Shown here: in pieces, positions 1-8,282 of the stretch
How the letters are laid out: each line of letters opens with the position of its first letter
Numbering within the stretch: position 1 is the first letter of the stretch
Translations under genes and position numbers: made by a program
Notes under the pieces: generated by a model
Told to the model about the DNA's origin: nothing
Database searches by the model: none
Seen by the model: the letters and a program-made list of their open reading frames with translations, nothing else
Origin: Georgenia sp. TF02-10
GTDB taxonomy: Bacteria; Actinomycetota; Actinomycetes; Actinomycetales; Actinomycetaceae
DNA length: 64,000 bases
Reading direction: 5' to 3'
Assembly (NCBI RefSeq): GCF_022759505.1
Contig: NZ_CP094289.1
Coordinates: forward strand, 3,720,001-3,784,000

Positions 1-133
1 CGCCGCCCGCCCGGGGCGGAAACGTGGAAGCCTGGCCCTGCTGACGTGCACGTCGAGGGCTAGACCGCGATCATGTCCCCGGGCGCGCGCGCCCGGCACA
101 GGAGCGACCCGCCCACGGGCGGACGAGGAGACG

Positions 134-595
134 ATGGTGAGCACATCCGCTGAGCACGACATCCCGCCGGCCGGGGCACCCGCCCCGCCCGAGACCCGGC
201 TCGTGGACGCCCCCAAGACCCGCAGCATCGGCGAGCTCTTCGCCCAGCTCTCCGAGCAGCTCTCCCGCCTCGTCCGCGACGAGATCCAGCTCGCCCAGAC
301 CCAGTTCACCGAGAAGGGCAAGCGGCTCGGGACGGGGGCGGCCTTCCTCGCCGTGGCCGGCGTCGTCGCGCTCTACGCCGTCGGCGTGCTGCTTGCCGCG
401 GCCATCCTGGGCCTGGCGACGGCGCTGCCGGCCTGGCTCTCCGCGCTGATCGTCGGCGTCGTGCTCCTGATCGTCGCGGGGATCGCGGCGCTGCTGGGGA
501 AGAAGCGGCTCGACGCCGCCAAGGAGGTCGAGGCCAAGCCCCAGGAGGGCCTCAAGGAGGACGTCAACGCGGTGAAGAAGGGGATCCAGCGGTGA
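134..595 (+). CDS. Phage-holin-family (actinobacterial Holin-X-like) membrane protein
   Basis: The 153-residue protein has a disordered Pro/Ala N-terminus (about 1-30). An amphipathic helix rich in Gln, Leu and Arg (about 31-60) follows, then two hydrophobic segments (about 75-97 and 100-120) and a charged Lys/Glu tail. This is the layout of the small Holin-X/DUF1469-type proteins common in actinobacterial chromosomes, whose role is unknown despite the name. The ATG is preceded by GAGGAG a few bases upstream. It overlaps the next gene by 4 nt (GTGA), so the two are co-translated. No phage genes are nearby, so I read it as an envelope protein and not a prophage relic. Confidence 0.8.
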   Translation: MVSTSAEHDIPPAGAPAPPETRLVDAPKTRSIGELFAQLSEQLSRLVRDEIQLAQTQFTEKGKRLGTGAAFLAVAGVVALYAVGVLLAAAILGLATALPAWLSALIVGVVLLIVAGIAALLGKKRLDAAKEVEAKPQEGLKEDVNAVKKGIQR

Positions 596-894
596 GCCAC
601 GCGATGGAGCAGCAGCCCGGCAGTCGCACGCCGGAGGAGATCGAGGCCGACCTGGCCCGCACCCGACTGGAGCTGACCTCCACGGTGGACGAGCTGACCG
701 ACCGGCTGGACCCGCGGGCGAAGGTCGAGGAGGTCAAGGGGCGGGTGGATGCGGTCAAGGAGGCCGCGACGCAGCAGGCGGCCACGTTCGTGGGCGCGGT
801 GCGGGAGCGCGACCCCAAGGCGCTGGCGACTGTCGGCGTCGGGGTGCTGGTGACCGTCGGGCTCACGATCCTGAGGTGGCGCCGCTCCCGGTGA
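592..894 (+). CDS. DUF3618 domain-containing protein
   Basis: The 100-residue protein begins at a GTG inside the stop of the preceding gene. Residues about 12-50 carry the DUF3618 pattern: RTPEEIEADLARTRLELTST followed by a VDELTDRLDP block. A predicted coiled region and one C-terminal membrane segment (about 80-95, ending in WRRSR) follow. DUF3618 proteins usually travel with Holin-X-like proteins in actinobacteria, as here, and the pair probably forms a small membrane-associated unit. The biochemical function is unknown. About 220 bases between its stop and bldC show no further gene. Confidence 0.85.
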   Translation: MSHAMEQQPGSRTPEEIEADLARTRLELTSTVDELTDRLDPRAKVEEVKGRVDAVKEAATQQAATFVGAVRERDPKALATVGVGVLVTVGLTILRWRRSR

Positions 895-1116
895 CCGCTG
901 CGCAGGTCGGCGCGCGACGACGGGTGCGGCCGCCGGGACGCTCGGTGACCCTGGCTGGGCCGGCACGCGATGACGAATGCCTCCCCTGGCACGCTCGGTC
1001 GGCTGTGCCCAGGACGCACCGTGGGCCCTGCCGGGGGCCGGTGCGCGCGGCGGAGGCCGGCGGGGCGCGGTGGCCCCTGCGTGGGCCGGCGTGCGCTGGC
1101 CGGGGCTGCGGCGTCG

Positions 1117-1398
1117 TCAGGAGGCGCTGTCCCGGTGGGCCACGTCCGGCGCGGCCGGCCCGCCGTTGGTAGCCGCGCCGCCGGCGACGACCGCCTGGCC
1201 GCCGTCGCCGGCCGTCAACCCGCTGGCCACCAGCAGGTCCTCCACCTCGGCCCGCCGGAAGCGACGGTGCCCGCCGAGCGTCCGGATCGAGGAGATCTTC
1301 CCGGCGTTCGCCCACCGGGTCACCGTCTTGGGGTCTACCCGGAACCTGGCTGCCACCTCCGACGGCGTGAGCAGCTGCTCGGCCCTCTCTTCGGGCAT
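1117..1398 (-). CDS. bldC: BldC-family MerR-like DNA-binding regulator
   Basis: The 93-residue protein has a single winged-helix MerR-type domain at residues about 9-58: LLTPSEVAARFRVDPKTVTR, then WANAGKISSIRTLGGHRRFR. The tail is disordered and Gly/Ala-rich. That is the BldC plan: a MerR DNA-binding domain without the dimerising coiled coil or effector domain. BldC is a developmental and global regulator in Streptomyces that binds direct repeats. The neighbourhood (DUF3073, purM, purF) matches the Streptomyces bldC region, which strengthens the call. The ATG follows GGGAGG at 7-nt spacing. A 7-bp inverted repeat lies about 75 bp upstream. Confidence 0.92.
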   Translation of the reverse strand: MPEERAEQLLTPSEVAARFRVDPKTVTRWANAGKISSIRTLGGHRRFRRAEVEDLLVASGLTAGDGGQAVVAGGAATNGGPAAPDVAHRDSAS

Positions 1399-1471
1399 GG
1401 CTTGCCTCCCTGGGACGTCCGGCGCGTACCTCTAGGCAACCATCCGCCGGGCCAGCACGACCGGGCCGATA

Positions 1472-1488
1472 GTCCCGACAATCGGGAC
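1472..1488. promoter_or_regulatory. Inverted repeat upstream of bldC
   Basis: GTCCCGACAATCGGGAC is a perfect 7-bp dyad with a 3-nt centre, lying between bldC (minus) and the DUF3073 gene (plus). Its position in the shared upstream region fits an operator or promoter element for one or both genes. No protein partner can be named from sequence, and BldC itself prefers direct repeats. Confidence 0.4.
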
Positions 1489-1662
1489 GTATGCGGCGTA
1501 GGTTCCGGTGCAGGCGAGATGCGTCCCACAGCGTCGGCGCCCGGCCCGGAATGGCTGGGGGCCCGGGCGACCATGTACCGTTGCCCCTACGAACAGATGA
1601 TCACGCACGGGGCCGCACCGACCGGTGCCTGCCCCGGTCCTACGTTGGAGGGGGTCGACGCC

Positions 1663-1866
1663 ATGGGGCGCGGCCGTCAGAAGGCCAAGCAGACGAAGGT
1701 CGCTCGCAAGCTGAAGTACTTCAGCCCCGAGACCGACTACCGGGCTCTCGAGCGAGAGCTGACGTCGAGTTCCGCCGACGACGTAGACGACGGTGAGTAC
1801 GACGCGGAGATCCCCCCGGCCACGGACGACGAGGCCGACTGGGACAGGTTCGGCCGGGCCCGGTGA
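1663..1866 (+). CDS. DUF3073 domain-containing protein
   Basis: The 67-residue protein opens MGRGRQKAKQTKVARKLKYF, the strongly conserved basic N-terminus of DUF3073. An acidic Asp/Glu-rich C-terminal half follows and ends DWDRFGRAR. The ATG is chosen because it starts this conserved block and is preceded by a GGAGGGG ribosome binding site about 9 nt upstream. Longer in-frame upstream sequence is low-complexity read-through. DUF3073 is widespread in actinobacteria, has no known function, and commonly sits between bldC and purM, as here. Confidence 0.9.
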   Translation: MGRGRQKAKQTKVARKLKYFSPETDYRALERELTSSSADDVDDGEYDAEIPPATDDEADWDRFGRAR

Positions 1867-1969
1867 CCACGCGCCGCAGTGATCTGGTGATCTGAGCTGA
1901 GCCGAGGGCGCGGGCTGGCCGGCCGCAGCGCGACCGTCGCGGCCGTCGCGGCTCGTGCCCATGCGACGA

Positions 1970-2035
1970 CATCGTGTGTAGTCGTTTAAGCGCTTTCCGC
2001 CGCGCGGGAAAGCGCTTAAACGACTACACACGATG
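1970..2035. terminator. 29-bp perfect hairpin between convergent genes
   Basis: Arms 1970-1998 and 2007-2035 are exactly complementary over 29 bp around an 8-nt loop (GCCGCGCG). The stem is much more AT-rich than its surroundings and contains the internal palindrome AAGCGCTT. It lies between the DUF3073 gene (plus) and the small acidic ORF (minus), so a bidirectional transcription terminator is the simplest reading. There is no U-tract, which is usual in actinobacteria. The length and perfection are unusual; see findings. Confidence 0.7.
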
Positions 2036-2149
2036 CACGCCGCAGCGGCTCGGGCTCAGGTGTGAGGCCTGGCTCTGAGTCTGAGTTCACGAGCACCCGT
2101 GCCTGTGGTTCGAGCAGGCCCCCGCCGGTGCCCGCGTCCCAGCCCGCCG

Positions 2150-2419
2150 TCAGGGCATCGGCGCGCCCGGCCCGGTCAGGTCGGCCGGGTCGTCCTCGTC
2201 CCGGTCACGGTCCCGGCGTGCGGCACGGTCGGCGTCCCCCGCGGACGCATTAGTGTCGACGGCCCCGCTGGTGTCGACGGCGCCGCTCGAGTCGACGTCG
2301 GCGTCCACCCCCGCGTCCGGGTCGGCCTCGGTGCTCGCGAGCGTGTCCGCGGCGATCTCCGCCTCGGTCCGCGCCCGCTCGGCCCCCAGGCTCGGGTCCT
2401 GCGGTGCTGGCTGGGACAT
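2150..2419 (-). CDS. Small acidic low-complexity protein, unknown function
   Basis: The 89-residue protein is rich in Ala, Asp and Glu, with a repeated GAVDT/SSGAVDT motif near the middle and an Arg/Asp-rich stretch near the C-terminus. No domain is recognisable and it is predicted to be disordered. I accept it as a gene because AGGAGG lies about 5 nt upstream of the ATG, it is co-directional with purM, and it fills the space between the 1970-2035 hairpin and purM. A small regulatory or stress role is possible, but nothing in the sequence shows it. Confidence 0.55.
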   Translation of the reverse strand: MSQPAPQDPSLGAERARTEAEIAADTLASTEADPDAGVDADVDSSGAVDTSGAVDTNASAGDADRAARRDRDRDEDDPADLTGPGAPMP

Positions 2420-2537
2420 GGTTCCTCCTCGCGCTGGTCCGACGGGTGGACCTCACGATAGGCGCGCGGTCGGTGGACCGCCTGCGCGCCCGCCGGTCCA
2501 CCGCTCCGCTCGAGGCAGTGCCGTCGGCTGCCTCGGC

Positions 2538-3653
2538 TCAGGCCGTGCGGTAGGCGCCGCGCAGCCGCACGGTCCCGCCGTCGACGCCCTTCGTGCCCCG
2601 CACCAGGTCACCGACGCCGTCGCCGTCGGCCTCCTCAGCCCGGACGGTGCCGAGGACCCACGCGTCGATGCCGTGGCGGGCCAGGGCGGCGAGGGCGGCG
2701 TCCACGCTGTCCGGGCCGACCACCGCGGCCATCCCGACGCCCAGGTTGAGCGTGCCCTCGAGGTCGGCCCACGGGACGTTGCCGAGCCGCCGGACCAGGT
2801 CGAACACCGGCGGGACGGTCCAGGACGCCCGGTCGACGTCGGCCACCAGGCCGGGCGGCAGCACCCGGGCGAGGTTGGCGGCCAGCCCGCCGCCGGTGAC
2901 GTGGCTGAGGGCGTGGACCTCCGCCGCGGCGATCAGGTCCAGGCAGGCGGGGGTGTACAGCCGGGTGGGCTCGAGGAGCTCGGCGCCGAGGGTGCGGCCG
3001 AGCTCGGGCACGTCGCGGTCCAGCGCCCAGCCGGCGACGGCGACCACGCGGCGGACCAGGGAGTAGCCGTTGGCGTGCAGCCCGGAGGCGGCCATCGCCA
3101 CCACGACGTCACCGGCCCGGACCCGCTCGGCCCCGAGGACGTCGTCGGCCTCGACGACGCCGGTGGCCGCCCCGGCGACGTCGTACTCCGCCGGGCCGAG
3201 CAGCCCCGGGTGCTCCGCGGTCTCCCCGCCGAGCAGCGGGACGCCGACGGCGGCGCACGCGGTGGCGATGCCCCGGACGATGTCCGCGACCCGCTCGGGG
3301 ACCACCTGCCCGGTGGCGATGTAGTCGGTCATCAGCAGCGGCCGGGCACCGACGACGACGATGTCGTCCACCACCATCCCGACGAGGTCCTGGCCGATGG
3401 TGTCGTGGACGTCCAGCGCCTGGGCGACGGCGACCTTGGTGCCGACGCCGTCGGTGGAGGTGGCCAGCAGCGGCCGGCGGTAGCCGCGCAGCGCGGAGAC
3501 GTCGACGAGCCCGGCGAACCCGCCGACGCCGCCGAGGACGCCGGTGGTGTGGGTGGCCCGGACGGCGTCCTTCATGAGCTCGACGGCGCGGTCGCCGGCG
3601 GCGGTGTCCACCCCGGCCGCGGCGTAGGTCAGGGGCGGGGTCGGCCCGGTCAC
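2538..3653 (-). CDS. purM: Phosphoribosylformylglycinamidine cyclo-ligase (AIR synthetase)
   Basis: PurM closes FGAM to AIR with ATP, step five of de novo IMP synthesis, in the cytoplasm. The 371-residue protein has the AIRS N-terminal signature (TYAAAGVDTAAGDRAVELMK near the start, then STDGVGTKVAVAQALD). It also has the DLVGMVVDDIVVVGARPLLM strand and the GGETAEHPG and ASGLHANGYSLVR motifs of the PurM/PurL superfamily. The GTG start at 3653 overlaps the purF stop in a GTGA, so translation is coupled. Longer in-frame upstream sequence lies inside purF and is not used. The length is normal for the family. Confidence 0.97.
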   Translation of the reverse strand: MTGPTPPLTYAAAGVDTAAGDRAVELMKDAVRATHTTGVLGGVGGFAGLVDVSALRGYRRPLLATSTDGVGTKVAVAQALDVHDTIGQDLVGMVVDDIVVVGARPLLMTDYIATGQVVPERVADIVRGIATACAAVGVPLLGGETAEHPGLLGPAEYDVAGAATGVVEADDVLGAERVRAGDVVVAMAASGLHANGYSLVRRVVAVAGWALDRDVPELGRTLGAELLEPTRLYTPACLDLIAAAEVHALSHVTGGGLAANLARVLPPGLVADVDRASWTVPPVFDLVRRLGNVPWADLEGTLNLGVGMAAVVGPDSVDAALAALARHGIDAWVLGTVRAEEADGDGVGDLVRGTKGVDGGTVRLRGAYRTA

Positions 3654-5296
3654 GAGGCGGCCTCGGCGGCGGGGACGGGCCAGCCCGCGGCGTCGGCCGA
3701 CACCCCGCCAGCCGGCACCTCGCCGGCGGCATCCGCCGGCACCACGCCACCGGCCGGCACCCCGCCGGTCGCCTCGGCCGGCACCCCCGGCACCCCCGGC
3801 CCGGCCGTCGGGGAGTCGCCGGCGTCGGGGATGGTGGGCGCGTCCGCGCCGGAGACGGTGGCGCCGCCGCTGATCGGGACGGGGTAGGCGCCGGTGAAGC
3901 AGGCGGTGCACAGCCGCCCGGCCGGGATGGTGGTGGCGGCGACCATGCCGTCGAGCGAGATGTACCCCAGGGAGTCCGCGCCGAGGGAGTCCCGGATCTC
4001 CTCCACGCTCAGCCCGTTGGCGATGAGCTCGGCCCGGGTGGCGAAGTCGATGCCGTAGAAGCACGGCCACTTCACCGGCGGGGAGGAGATCCGCACGTGC
4101 ACCTCGGCGGCGCCGGCCTCGCGCAGCATCCGCACCAGCGCGCGCTGGGTGTTGCCCCGGACGATGGAGTCGTCGACGACGACGAGCCGACGGCCGGCGA
4201 TGACCTCGCGCAGCGGGTTGAGCTTGAGCCGGATGCCGAGCTGGCGGATGGTGTCGGTGGGCTGGATGAACGTCCGGCCCACGTAGTTGTTCTTCACCAG
4301 CCCCTGCGCGAACGGGATCCCGGCCTCCTGGGCGTACCCGATCGCGGCCGGGGTGCCGGAGTCAGGGGTGGGGATGACCAGGTCGGCCGCGACCGGGTGC
4401 TCCCGGGCCAGCGTCCGGCCCATCTCGGTCCGCGAGGCGTTGACGGAGCGGCCCGCGATCTGGGTGTCCGGCCGGGCGAGGTAGACGTACTCGAAGACGC
4501 AGCCACGGGGGTCGGGCTCGGCGAACCGGCGGGAGCGCAGCCCGTCGGCGTCGATGACGAGCAGCTCGCCCGGCTCGACCTCCCGGATGAAGGAGGCCCC
4601 GACGATGTCCAGCGCCGCCGTCTCGGAGGCCACCGCCCAGCCGCGCTCGAGCCGGCCCAGGACGAGGGGCCGGAAGCCGTGCCGGTCCCGGGCGGCGTAA
4701 AGGGTGTGCTCGTCCATGAAGACCAGCGAGAAGGCGCCCTCGAGCAGCGGCAGCACCTCGGCGGCGACGTCCTCCAGCCGGTCCCCGGCCTGCGCCTCGC
4801 CGCCGAGCAGCGCGGTGACGACGGCGGTGTCGGTGGAGGAGCCGCGGCCGAGCTCCCCGTGCAGGTCCTTGCCGAACCGCTCCTGCACCAGCGTCATCAG
4901 GTTCTCGGTGTTGGTCAGGTTGCCGTTGTGGCCCAGCGCCACCGTGCCGGTGGCGGTCGGGCCCAGGGTGGGCTGGGCGTTCTCCCAGGCCGAGGCGCCG
5001 GTGGTGGAGTACCGGGTGTGCCCGACGGCGATGTGCCCGGTCAGCGAACTGAGCGCCCGGTCGTCGAAGACCTGGGAGACCAGGCCCATGTCCTTGTAGA
5101 CGAGGATCTTCTCCCCGTCCGAGGTGGCGATGCCGGCGGACTCCTGGCCCCGGTGCTGCAGGGCGTAGATCCCGAAGTAGGTCAGCCGGGCGACGTCCTC
5201 CTCGGGTGCCCAGACGCCGAAGACGCCGCACTCGTCCTGCGGCCCCTTCTCGCTCGGGTCGAGCGCGTGGGTCAGCCGTCCGTCACCGCGTGCCAC
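3650..5296 (-). CDS. purF: Amidophosphoribosyltransferase
   Basis: PurF makes 5-phosphoribosylamine from PRPP and glutamine, the committed step of purine synthesis. The GTG start at 5296 gives a 22-residue propeptide ending in DE before Cys23 (ECGVFGVW), the N-terminal nucleophile exposed by self-cleavage in this Fe-S-containing family. The glutaminase domain (RGQESAGIA, GHTRYSTTG, GHNGNL) is followed by the phosphoribosyltransferase domain with PRPP loop VVVDDSIVRGNT. Homologues usually end shortly after CFTGAYPVPI. Here an extra tail of about 70 residues follows, built of imperfect GGVPAGGV/ADAAG repeats. The gene overlaps purM by 4 nt. Confidence 0.96.
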   Translation of the reverse strand: MARGDGRLTHALDPSEKGPQDECGVFGVWAPEEDVARLTYFGIYALQHRGQESAGIATSDGEKILVYKDMGLVSQVFDDRALSSLTGHIAVGHTRYSTTGASAWENAQPTLGPTATGTVALGHNGNLTNTENLMTLVQERFGKDLHGELGRGSSTDTAVVTALLGGEAQAGDRLEDVAAEVLPLLEGAFSLVFMDEHTLYAARDRHGFRPLVLGRLERGWAVASETAALDIVGASFIREVEPGELLVIDADGLRSRRFAEPDPRGCVFEYVYLARPDTQIAGRSVNASRTEMGRTLAREHPVAADLVIPTPDSGTPAAIGYAQEAGIPFAQGLVKNNYVGRTFIQPTDTIRQLGIRLKLNPLREVIAGRRLVVVDDSIVRGNTQRALVRMLREAGAAEVHVRISSPPVKWPCFYGIDFATRAELIANGLSVEEIRDSLGADSLGYISLDGMVAATTIPAGRLCTACFTGAYPVPISGGATVSGADAPTIPDAGDSPTAGPGVPGVPAEATGGVPAGGVVPADAAGEVPAGGVSADAAGWPVPAAEAAS

Positions 5297-5367
5297 CCGG
5301 CCATGGTGGCACAGCGCCCGCCGACGGCGGCAGGGCGGACCGCGGGCTGGCACCGGTCGCCGTCGGC

Positions 5368-5417
5368 GGCGTCCCTGCCCTCGCCTGCCGACGGCGTCCC
5401 TGCCCTCGCCTGCCGAC
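5368..5417. repeat. 25-bp tandem duplication upstream of purF
   Basis: Two exact adjacent copies of a 25-nt unit (beginning GGCGTCCCTGCCC and ending CTGCCGAC) lie at 5368-5392 and 5393-5417. They sit between the purF start and the TauE/SafE gene. The unit would fall in the upstream region of the purF-purM transcript. No protein-binding motif is recognised; replication slippage is the simplest origin. Confidence 0.75.
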
Positions 5418-5459
5418 GGCGCCCCACGCCTCACGACTGCCGCCGGCACCTTACGGCTC

Positions 5460-6227
5460 TTACCCCAGCAGCCGGAGCAGCCCGCGCACCAGCGTGCTCA
5501 CCGCGCCGACCGACACGACGACGCCGGCCACCCGGCGGGCGGCGCGGGCGGAGACTCGCCGCGCCACCCACCCGCCGGCGACGACGCCGACCGGCACGGC
5601 GGCCATCACCGTCAGGACGAACCACCACGGCGGCAGCCCGGCCGGCCCGGCCGCGCCCAGCGCCACCTTGGTGACCAGCGAGACCACCCCCATGGTGAGG
5701 AAGAGCGGCTGGAGCGTGGCGGCGAACGAGCGCTGCTCCCACCGGGTGGCCTGGGCATAGACGAGCATCGCCGGCGCGGCCACCCCGACGGTGGTGTTCA
5801 GGAACCCGCCCACCGCGCCGGCGAGGAGCCCGGGCAGCCGGCCGGGCAGGTACGGCACGCCGCGCATGACGACGGCGCCGGCCAGCGCGAGCAGCACCAC
5901 CGCGCCGATGACCACCTCGAGCCAGCCGCGGTCCACGACGCGCACGAGCAGCGCCGCCGGCACCGACCCGACCAGGACGAGCGGGGCGACGGCGGCGTAC
6001 CGGCGCCAGTCGACGTCGGCCCGGACCGCGAGGGTGAGGAGGAGGGCCGAGACGACGGTGGTCGCGTTGGTCAGGAGCACCCCGGGCACCGGGCCGATGA
6101 CGAGCGCGAGCGTCGGGGAGAGCACGAGGCCGGTGCCCATCCCGCTGGTGCGCTGCAGGACGCAGCCGAGGACGACCGCGGCGACGACCAGGACCAGCGC
6201 GCCGGCGCTCACGCCGCCGCCGCCCAC
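5460..6227 (-). CDS. TauE/SafE-family membrane permease
   Basis: This 255-residue, strongly hydrophobic protein has about eight membrane segments. It carries the family-typical N-terminal half (GTGLVLSPTLALVIGPVPGV, then LLTNATTVVSALLL) and a matching second half (GFLNTTVGVAAPAMLVYA), reflecting the internal duplication of TauE/SafE transporters. Members export sulfite, sulfoacetate or other organic anions, but the substrate cannot be told here. The start used is GTG at 6227; a second in-frame GTG five codons later is possible. It is transcribed towards purF but separated by about 160 bases with a tandem repeat, so co-transcription is uncertain. Confidence 0.88.
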   Translation of the reverse strand: MGGGGVSAGALVLVVAAVVLGCVLQRTSGMGTGLVLSPTLALVIGPVPGVLLTNATTVVSALLLTLAVRADVDWRRYAAVAPLVLVGSVPAALLVRVVDRGWLEVVIGAVVLLALAGAVVMRGVPYLPGRLPGLLAGAVGGFLNTTVGVAAPAMLVYAQATRWEQRSFAATLQPLFLTMGVVSLVTKVALGAAGPAGLPPWWFVLTVMAAVPVGVVAGGWVARRVSARAARRVAGVVVSVGAVSTLVRGLLRLLG

Positions 6228-6369
6228 GAGACCGGTCCGTCCGGTGACTCACCCCGTGCACCCATGGTCGGCAGCATCTCAGCCCCGGCCGGGCCGCCCC
6301 TGACCGGCCCGGCCGCCGCCCGCGCCGGCCCGCCTAGACTGCGCACGACGCCGAGAAGGTGAGGCCCGG

Positions 6370-7407
6370 ATGACCGTGGTGGACAACGCCGTGTACGTGG
6401 ACGGGCGCCGGCACGCCGAGCCCGGGTCGCTGGACCTCGCCTTCGACGTCATGGACGAGGTTCACGGCATGGCGTGGATCGATCTGTACCGCCCGGACCG
6501 GTCCGAGCTGGACGCCGTCGCCCGTGAGTTCGGCATCCACTACCTGGCCGTGGACGACGCCATCGCCGCCCACCAGCGCCCGAAGGTGGAGCGCTACGGG
6601 GACGTGCTGTTCACGGTGCTCCGGGCGGTGCGCTACCTGGAGGCCGAGGAGCGCCTGGAGCTCGGCGAGCTGCACGTCTTCACCGGCGCCGACTTCGTCG
6701 TCACGATCCGGCACGCCGAGTGCCCGGACCTCGGCCGGGTCCGGCGGCGGATGGAGGACCAGCCCGAGCTGCTGCGCCTGGGGCCGGAGGCGGTGCTGTA
6801 CGCGATCCTGGACGAGGTCGTGGACGAGTACGCCCCGGTGGTGGCTGGCCTGCAGAACGACATCGACGAGATCGAGGACGAGGTCTTCGGCGGCGACCCG
6901 GCCGTGTCCCGGCGCATCTACGCCCTCTTCCGGGAGGTGATCGGGTTCCAGCGCTCCATCGACCCCCTGGGCGACGTGCTCCAGGCCCTGCCCGGCGGGG
7001 ACGCCGTCCCGGCCGGGACGACGAGCAGGCACCCGGGGCACACCGAGCTCAAGCGCCACCTGCGTGACGTCGCGGACCACGTCACCCGGGTCAGCGAGCG
7101 TGCCGACGGGTTCCACGCGCTGCTGCAGAACATCCTCACCGTCAACGCGACCCTGGTGGGGCAGCGGCAGAACGAGGAGACCAAGCGCCTGACCGAGACG
7201 TCGGTGGCCCAGGGCGAGCAGATGAAGCGCATCTCCGCCTGGGCCGCGATCCTCTTCGCCCCCACCCTGGTCAGCTCCGTCTACGGCATGAACTTCGACG
7301 TCATGCCCGAGCTGCACTGGACGCTCGGCTACCCGTGGGCGGTGGCGCTCATGGTCGCCGCCTGCCTGGTGGCCTACGTGATCTTCAAGCGCAAGGACTG
7401 GCTCTGA
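6370..7407 (+). CDS. corA: CorA-type magnesium/cobalt transporter
   Basis: The 345-residue protein has a long cytoplasmic alpha/beta N-terminal domain and a helical stalk. Two C-terminal membrane helices flank the invariant YGMNF (GMN) motif, followed by MPELHW and a short basic tail KRKDWL. CorA forms a pentameric Mg2+ (also Co2+/Ni2+) channel in the inner membrane. Length and domain order are standard. The gene stands alone, with AAGGTGAGG just upstream of the ATG as a plausible ribosome binding site. No Mg-sensing leader is visible in the short upstream gap. Confidence 0.95.
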   Translation: MTVVDNAVYVDGRRHAEPGSLDLAFDVMDEVHGMAWIDLYRPDRSELDAVAREFGIHYLAVDDAIAAHQRPKVERYGDVLFTVLRAVRYLEAEERLELGELHVFTGADFVVTIRHAECPDLGRVRRRMEDQPELLRLGPEAVLYAILDEVVDEYAPVVAGLQNDIDEIEDEVFGGDPAVSRRIYALFREVIGFQRSIDPLGDVLQALPGGDAVPAGTTSRHPGHTELKRHLRDVADHVTRVSERADGFHALLQNILTVNATLVGQRQNEETKRLTETSVAQGEQMKRISAWAAILFAPTLVSSVYGMNFDVMPELHWTLGYPWAVALMVAACLVAYVIFKRKDWL

Positions 7408-7471
7408 CCGCCGGTCAGCACCGGCGGTGACGAGCTCTAGGCTCCGCCACCAAGTGGTAGCAGGGTGGTCG

Positions 7472-8278
7472 TCACGTCGCCGGGTGCGACCCGGTGCCCG
7501 GTCCTGCCGGGTCCGCTCCGGGCGCGCGAGGCGCCGCCGCGCCCTGACTAGTCCCTCGGCTCGCGGGGTCCTCCGTCGCTGGCACCTCGTCCCTTGACCT
7601 CTCGTCGACGGCGCCCGCACCCGCAGGGCCGTCGTCGACGGTGCCCGCACGCGCAGGACTGTCGACCGCGCCCTCGTCCACGGCGTGCTCGGCGGCAGGG
7701 CCGTCGTCGACGGCGACCTCGCGGGCCGTGCGCTCGTCCCCCGGCGTCTCGTCGGGAACCGTGCGGGCCGGCCGGCGGACCCGCCGCCAGGACCGCCGGT
7801 CGGCCGCGACGCCGACGGCGGCACCGGCCAGCCCGCCGACCGCCCCCAGGGAGAGGAACACCAGCCAGAACAGGGCACTGCGCCCCACCGCTGCCGGCGG
7901 CGTGAGCAGGACCAGGGTGAGGGAGACCACGGCGCCGAGCACGACCCCGGTGAAGATGAACCGACCGAGACGGGGGGCGTGGCGCACGGTCGCCGGGTCT
8001 ACGACGTCGAGGATGCGGTGCGTGGTCGGCTCCGCCGGTTCGCCCGGGTACGCAGCCTCGCCCGGCGCGTCCGGCTGGCCCGGCGCTTCACCTTGGCCAG
8101 GCGTACCAGCCCGGCCCGGTGCGCCCGCCCGGCTCGGCGCGCCCGTCTGGCTCTCCGCGCTTGGCACCACCGTCGGCGCCGCGGCCGCCTGCCCGGCGGC
8201 TGACCGGTCCACCGCGGATGCGGGCGCCGGGGGCTCGGCCGGGGCCGGGTCGCCGTCGGGCCGCTCGAGATCGCTCAC
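7472..8278 (-). CDS. Two-TM membrane protein with disordered ends, unknown function
   Basis: The 268-residue protein starts at GTG 8278. A Pro/Ala/Gly-rich region with repeated APGRAG/TPGQGEAPGQ-like units fills residues about 1-88. A central domain has two membrane helices (around residues 108-126 and 137-158, GRFIFTGVVLGAVVSLTLVL then FWLVFLSLGAVGGLAGAAVG). The C-terminus is a long Asp/Glu/Ala-rich tail. The central block with the RILDVVDPATVRHAPRLGRF lead-in resembles actinobacterial membrane proteins found beside SCP-like proteins, which is the arrangement here. Function unknown. Confidence 0.7.
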   Translation of the reverse strand: MSDLERPDGDPAPAEPPAPASAVDRSAAGQAAAAPTVVPSAESQTGAPSRAGAPGRAGTPGQGEAPGQPDAPGEAAYPGEPAEPTTHRILDVVDPATVRHAPRLGRFIFTGVVLGAVVSLTLVLLTPPAAVGRSALFWLVFLSLGAVGGLAGAAVGVAADRRSWRRVRRPARTVPDETPGDERTAREVAVDDGPAAEHAVDEGAVDSPARAGTVDDGPAGAGAVDERSRDEVPATEDPASRGTSQGAAAPRAPGADPAGPGTGSHPAT

Positions 8279-8282
8279 CCGA

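Noticed and set aside
134-894. Prophage holin region
   Set aside because: Holin-X/DUF3618 pairs are common in actinobacterial chromosomes, and no lysin, integrase, capsid or att site is nearby.
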